Source: Polyrhizophydium stewartii (Eukaryota; Chytridiomycota; Chytridiomycetes; Rhizophydiales). Taken from it: 38,133 nucleotides of DNA. Within the stretch, counting starts at the first letter, position 1; each line of letters begins with the position of its first letter. The stretch lies in the NCBI GenBank assembly GCA_027604665.1, contig JADGIZ010000033.1, positions 1 through 38,133 of the forward strand, given 5' to 3'. The translations under genes and the position numbers were made by a program. Shown here piece after piece: positions 34,386-38,133 of the stretch. A model generated the notes under the pieces. It made no database searches. It was not told where the DNA came from and saw only the letters and a list, made by a program, of their open reading frames with translations.

Positions 34386-34780
34386 CTTTTGCGCGCAACA
34401 CTGCATGTCACGTGACTGGAGGCGGCACGTGTCTCTCCTGTCGCCTGACTGGCCGCCAATCCGCCCAAAAATCCCGCCTCTTCGGCGCGTTTCCGCAACA
34501 GCACTCTGAGAAAAATGTCGCTGGCGACACCAAGGCCGCAAGGCGCCGCGGCCGCCGCTCGCCTCGCCCCGCCATCGCGAGGCCCCAAGGGTATGCGTAA
34601 TAAAGTGGGGGCTCCGCCCCCCTTCAACACACACGCCTCGCCCCGCGCTTCGCCGGCTGCCGCGACCTGTACGACCTCATTGACGCAACTTTTTGAGTTG
34701 AAATGGTCGGCGGCGTGCAGCCAGATTCCAGGCATTGACCCGCGGGGCATTTATTGCTTGAAAATCCCCTGTGTCCGCGA
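34386..34780. other. Intergenic region between tRNA-Ser and the MLH1 3' end
   Basis: No gene is seen; open frames here lack domains. It holds a minus-strand AATAAA (34750-34755), about 26 nt past the MLH1 stop, and a palindrome-rich GGGGGCTCCGCCCCCC stretch near 34606. Confidence 0.5.
34750..34755 (-). terminator. AATAAA polyadenylation signal of MLH1
   Basis: Minus-strand CAATAAATG, about 26 nt downstream of the MLH1 TGA (34781-34783). Confidence 0.5.
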
Positions 34781-37700
34781 TCAGCAACGTTCAAACACTT
34801 TATACAGGTCGGGTAAGTCGGCAATCTGCGTCACGAGCTTGTCGGCCAGCATCGCCTTGGTGCCGATCATGTAACGCTTAATATGTGGGAACACCACATG
34901 CTCGATCACGCGGCGGTACTCGGCCGTGTCTGGATCAACAGCTCTCGGCGCCAAAGATGCCAACGACGCTTGCACGGGTGGTTGGCTTGTGGCAGCCTGC
35001 GACGCTGCCAATTCGTCTGCCAGCGGAGCCTCGACCTCGTAAAACACTGCAAGCTCCTCGGCGATTGACTGGAAGCACGGCCGCTCCTCGTCCCAGTTGA
35101 CCTGTGCACCGCCGTCAGCGCTCACGGCATATATGTCATTCGCTGGCATGGCAAGCACGCGAGTCTGGACGCACATGACTGCCAAGCCTCAGAACAAATT
35201 CGGGAAGCTTGTCCATATTGGGCACGTAGTCGCGCATCAGCACAGGCAGTGCGCCGAGCAGCCCATCACCGTCGACTTGGATCGAAAAGTACTCGAGCAG
35301 CATCTCGCGCCGGTCTGTGATGGTGGTCGTGATTGTCGCAGCAATTTCCTGCTTGGGCATCATCGACTCTTCCCAGTAGTCGCTGCAGTCGAGCGCAATC
35401 AAGACGAGCTCGTGGATCGACAATGGCGTCTCGAGCGTAATGAAGCCAAAGTTGGAGAAGCCGCGCAGCACAACTTGGTAACACAGCTCGCGACTTGCAA
35501 TCGCGCGGTTACACCGCAAGTCAGCCACAAGCGCTTGGCGGCAGGCGACACGAGACATGCGTGTCTATACCTCAGGTCCTGGTAATTGACCAGATACAGC
35601 TTGGTGTGGTGCTGGATCAACGCAACTGCGTTGTTGACGCATCCAACAAACGAATGCTCGCGGAACATTTCGGTGAGTGCCTTGTGCTCTTGCGCAACGA
35701 CATCGTCCCGCAGCTCGAGCACGCTCGTCAGGCGGACATCCACAAAGTGGCGTCCAGGGATGGTCTGCGAGCTCGAAAGGCTGCCGAGCGTCGGCTGCCC
35801 GACTCCGACTTGGGCGTCGTTGTCACCGTCGACATCCATCGCGCCGCCTCGGGCTGCGTCTGGTTCTCGCTGCTGCTCAACTGCCTTTCCTCGCCGCGGC
35901 GCGTCGTCGTCAAAGTCGTCAATGTCGTCCTCAATGGGGAGCGCAGCAGGCTGCCGCGCGGTGGATTGGGCAAGAGACGCAGGCCTGCCAAGTGAGACCC
36001 GAGAGCGATCTTGCTGCATCTCTGCAGCACGCTCGATGCGCTGCCGCTTGCTCGGCGACGATATTGTGTTCGCCGTTTCCGTATCTGCCAGTGCTACGAC
36101 AGCAGCGGCTGGGTTGATTGTTGGCGGCTCTGCCTCGCGCTGCGGCGGCGAGGCCCTGCTTGTTCCAACCGTCTTTGCTGCGGGTGCAATGTAGGCATCG
36201 AGGGTCCGCACTCGGTTGTCCGTGCGCACCAGCTTGTGCTCCGGCGCACGCACAGGCGTCGCGGCAGACAGCCCCCGAGAAGCTGCGCGCAGTCCCCGAA
36301 TGCGTGGATCAGCCAGGGCGGGTAAGTGCCTCAGCAACATGCGACAAACTCACAGCCCGAGCGGGCAATCGGTCCAGATGGCGCAACCGCCGCATCATTC
36401 GAGTCTGCCGGTGCAAGTCGCAGCGTCTGCTGTCTCGCTCCAGCGTCCCTTGCGTTTTCCGGACCCTTCGCTTCGTCGTAGGCGGCAGCAGGCACCTGCG
36501 ATGCCGGCGGATTCGGTGCGAACGACGGCACGCCGGCAGAGAGCGTCGTCTGCACATAGTACACACGAGAGTCGTTGGCGCTTGCAAGCCGCTGGTCGAT
36601 TGCCTCGCACAGCGCCTCGATGATGCTATCCTCGTGTAGAAACTGCACGTGGCGCTTGGTAGGATGCACATTAACGTCGACTGTTTCTGGGTTCAACTCG
36701 AGGCTCAGATAGACGAACGGGTGCGTGCCCTTGGGCAGATACTTTGCATACAGCGCCTCGAGAGACTTTTTGACAGCGGGGCTCTCGACGAGACGATCTG
36801 AACATAGAAAGCACACCACAGGCGTCGACGCCAGCGCCAGTGTCAGACGCGCACCGTTGGGAGACGCACGCGAAAGGCAAGCGGGGGAGCGCACTGTTGA
36901 TAAAGAGCAGCAGCGTGAAGCGCTTGGTGTTGAAGTTGGCGTTGGATATATGTCCGGTCGCCTTGAACTGCCAGCGCACCGACTCAAACTCAAACTCGAT
37001 GAGCTCGCGCGCTACGTTGTTTCCAAACACGGCGCGAATGTTGTCGAGCTTGCTGGCATTGGACGCCGTCTGCAGATCGGCAACCTGTGCGCTGTGCTGA
37101 TGGCACATGCCTGTCCGTCAGCGCGAGGCGTACAGAGACGCAGGCGTGCTGAGGCGAGCGCAGCGGCACCTTTTTGCACGAGAAGCCGACGCGGCTGTTG
37201 TGGATGGCGTAGCGCTGCACAACCTCGAGTACGCGGGTGTACTCTTCGGCCAGGTTGGTGAATGTCTTGCGGCGGATCGGCACGTTGAAGAACAAATCCT
37301 CGACCTGCTCAAGCGCTCCGGCGTAAGCGGCGGCACGCTGCACTGCGCTGCACGCAGGAACACGCACGGTGATTGTCGTGCCGGCGTTTCCGGCGCACGG
37401 CTTGGGGTCTGCCGATGCGCCGGCCTTGGGAGGCACGAGCTTGCCGTCCGAATACGTGGCCCTGCGAGAGTCGTCAGCGCGACGACAACGGCAGCTCACA
37501 GCACACCCGCACCGCCCACGGCGCACCTCCATGCGCACGGCGAATCTGGCGTCCGGGAGGTGATGGTCAGGTGCGCCACATGGCTGATGCTGGCCAGCGC
37601 CTCGCCGCGGAAACCGAACGTCGCAATCGAGTGCAGGTCCTCGAACTTGCGCAGCTTGGACGTCGTGAACCGCTCGCACACGATGCCCAGGTCGTCCTTG

Positions 37701-37998
37701 TGGATGCCGTGGCCCGTGTCCTGTATTTGAAGCAGCTTGAGCCCGCCGTCCTTGACAAGCACTTGCACGCTTGTTGATCCAGCGTCGAGAGCGTTCTCGA
37801 GCAGCTCCTTGAGTGCGTTGGCCGGCCGGTGGATGATCTGCGTCCGGACGTGGCCGCGGGTGTGAGCCGGGCGGCCGCGAAGGCGGCAGGGCGTGGGAGG
37901 GTATCGCCACGCGGAGGGGCAGCAGCAGTGAGACGCACCTCGCCTGCGGCGATGCGGTTGACCGTGGCCTCGTCCAGGCGGTGTATGCGTGCGGCCAT
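34781..37998 (-). CDS. MLH1: DNA mismatch repair protein MLH1 (MutL homologue)
   Basis: Nine exons, all in phase: 37998-37939, 37838-37525, 37461-37368, 37304-37170, 37096-36895, 36797-36354, 36282-35571, 35493-35175 and 35101-34781, about 866 aa. The GHKL ATPase is complete: ENALDAGS (Glu 34), [18 protein letters not shown] and [13 protein letters not shown], followed by the transducer domain with NRLVES and [16 protein letters not shown]. The C-terminal half has [41 protein letters not shown] and the invariant MLH1 ending [12 protein letters not shown], which in other MLH1 proteins completes the PMS partner's endonuclease site. The protein works as a heterodimer in nuclear mismatch repair. 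It is about 110 residues longer than human MLH1, mainly in the Ala/Asp-rich linker (about 35800-36280). Intron 37305-37367 is 63 nt and stop-free in frame. Confidence 0.96.
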
Positions 37999-38133
37999 GT
38001 CGTCGTTGGCCGTTTCTCGAATGTGGAGAAACTCGATTTTACGACTCAGGCAAGCGTTTGGGGTGGCAAGCTGCGTTCATTGAAGAGCAAGAAACAAACG
38101 CGGCGCCGAGTGCCTATGTGGACTGGCTACGCC
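37999..38133. promoter_or_regulatory. Upstream region of MLH1 at the window edge
   Basis: 135 bp upstream of the MLH1 ATG. It presumably contains the promoter or 5' UTR. No other gene is visible before the edge. Confidence 0.35.

Noticed and set aside
34295..34750. 151-codon minus-strand open frame over the tRNA
   Set aside because: Overlaps a perfect tRNA-Ser and has no domain.

Overview
The window is nuclear DNA from a flagellated (zoosporic) fungus, probably a chytrid-like lineage. It is GC-rich and gene-dense, with many short spliceosomal introns, mostly about 50-125 nt, with CTGAC/CTAAC-like branch points. Three genes with ciliary or basal-body homologues (a CFAP99-like protein, IFT80 and a PPP1R42-like LRR protein) lie among ordinary fungal genes (DGAT1, MLH1, a STE7-like MAPKK, a SIW14-like phosphatase). 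A Slo/BK-type potassium channel and a MARK/PAR-1 kinase with UBA and KA1 domains are also more typical of early-diverging opisthokonts than of Dikarya. The species cannot be named from the sequence alone. All gene models were built by hand from reading frame, splice phase and family resemblance.

Layout: a left-truncated MAPKK-like gene whose catalytic motifs are degenerate (-, 1-1327); DGAT1 (+, 1749-4434); an alpha/beta hydrolase (+, 4769-6099); a CFAP99-like gene (+, 6238-9273); a DUF167/YggU-type gene (-, 9305-9826); a small coiled-coil gene (-, 9857-10270); IFT80 with 15 exons (-, 10442-14122); a SIW14/PFA-DSP phosphatase (-, 14274-15606); a Slo-like K+ channel (-, 15859-20061) head-to-head with an OSTF1-like SH3/ankyrin gene (+, 20184-21300); a Ser/Pro-rich protein with in-frame minisatellites (-, 21451-23884); a MARK/PAR-1 kinase (-, 24231-26998); a DDHD phospholipase (+, 27675-30754); and the PPP1R42-like gene (+, 30864-32201).

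From 32.3 to 34.4 kb the character changes. There is a Ty3/gypsy pol fragment on +, an oppositely oriented gag-like remnant with a PBS-like site, and a tRNA-Ser(AGA) preceded by a partial copy of its own 5' half. MLH1 (-, 34781-37998) closes the window.

The genes are independently transcribed, with no operon logic. The most notable points are the MAPKK that has lost its catalytic and activation residues, two well-supported GC-AG introns in IFT80 with a third candidate in the PPP1R42-like gene, several stop-free introns of length 3n, the retroelement debris beside the tRNA gene, and the loose grouping of ciliary genes. I found no defence system, biosynthetic cluster or CRISPR array.
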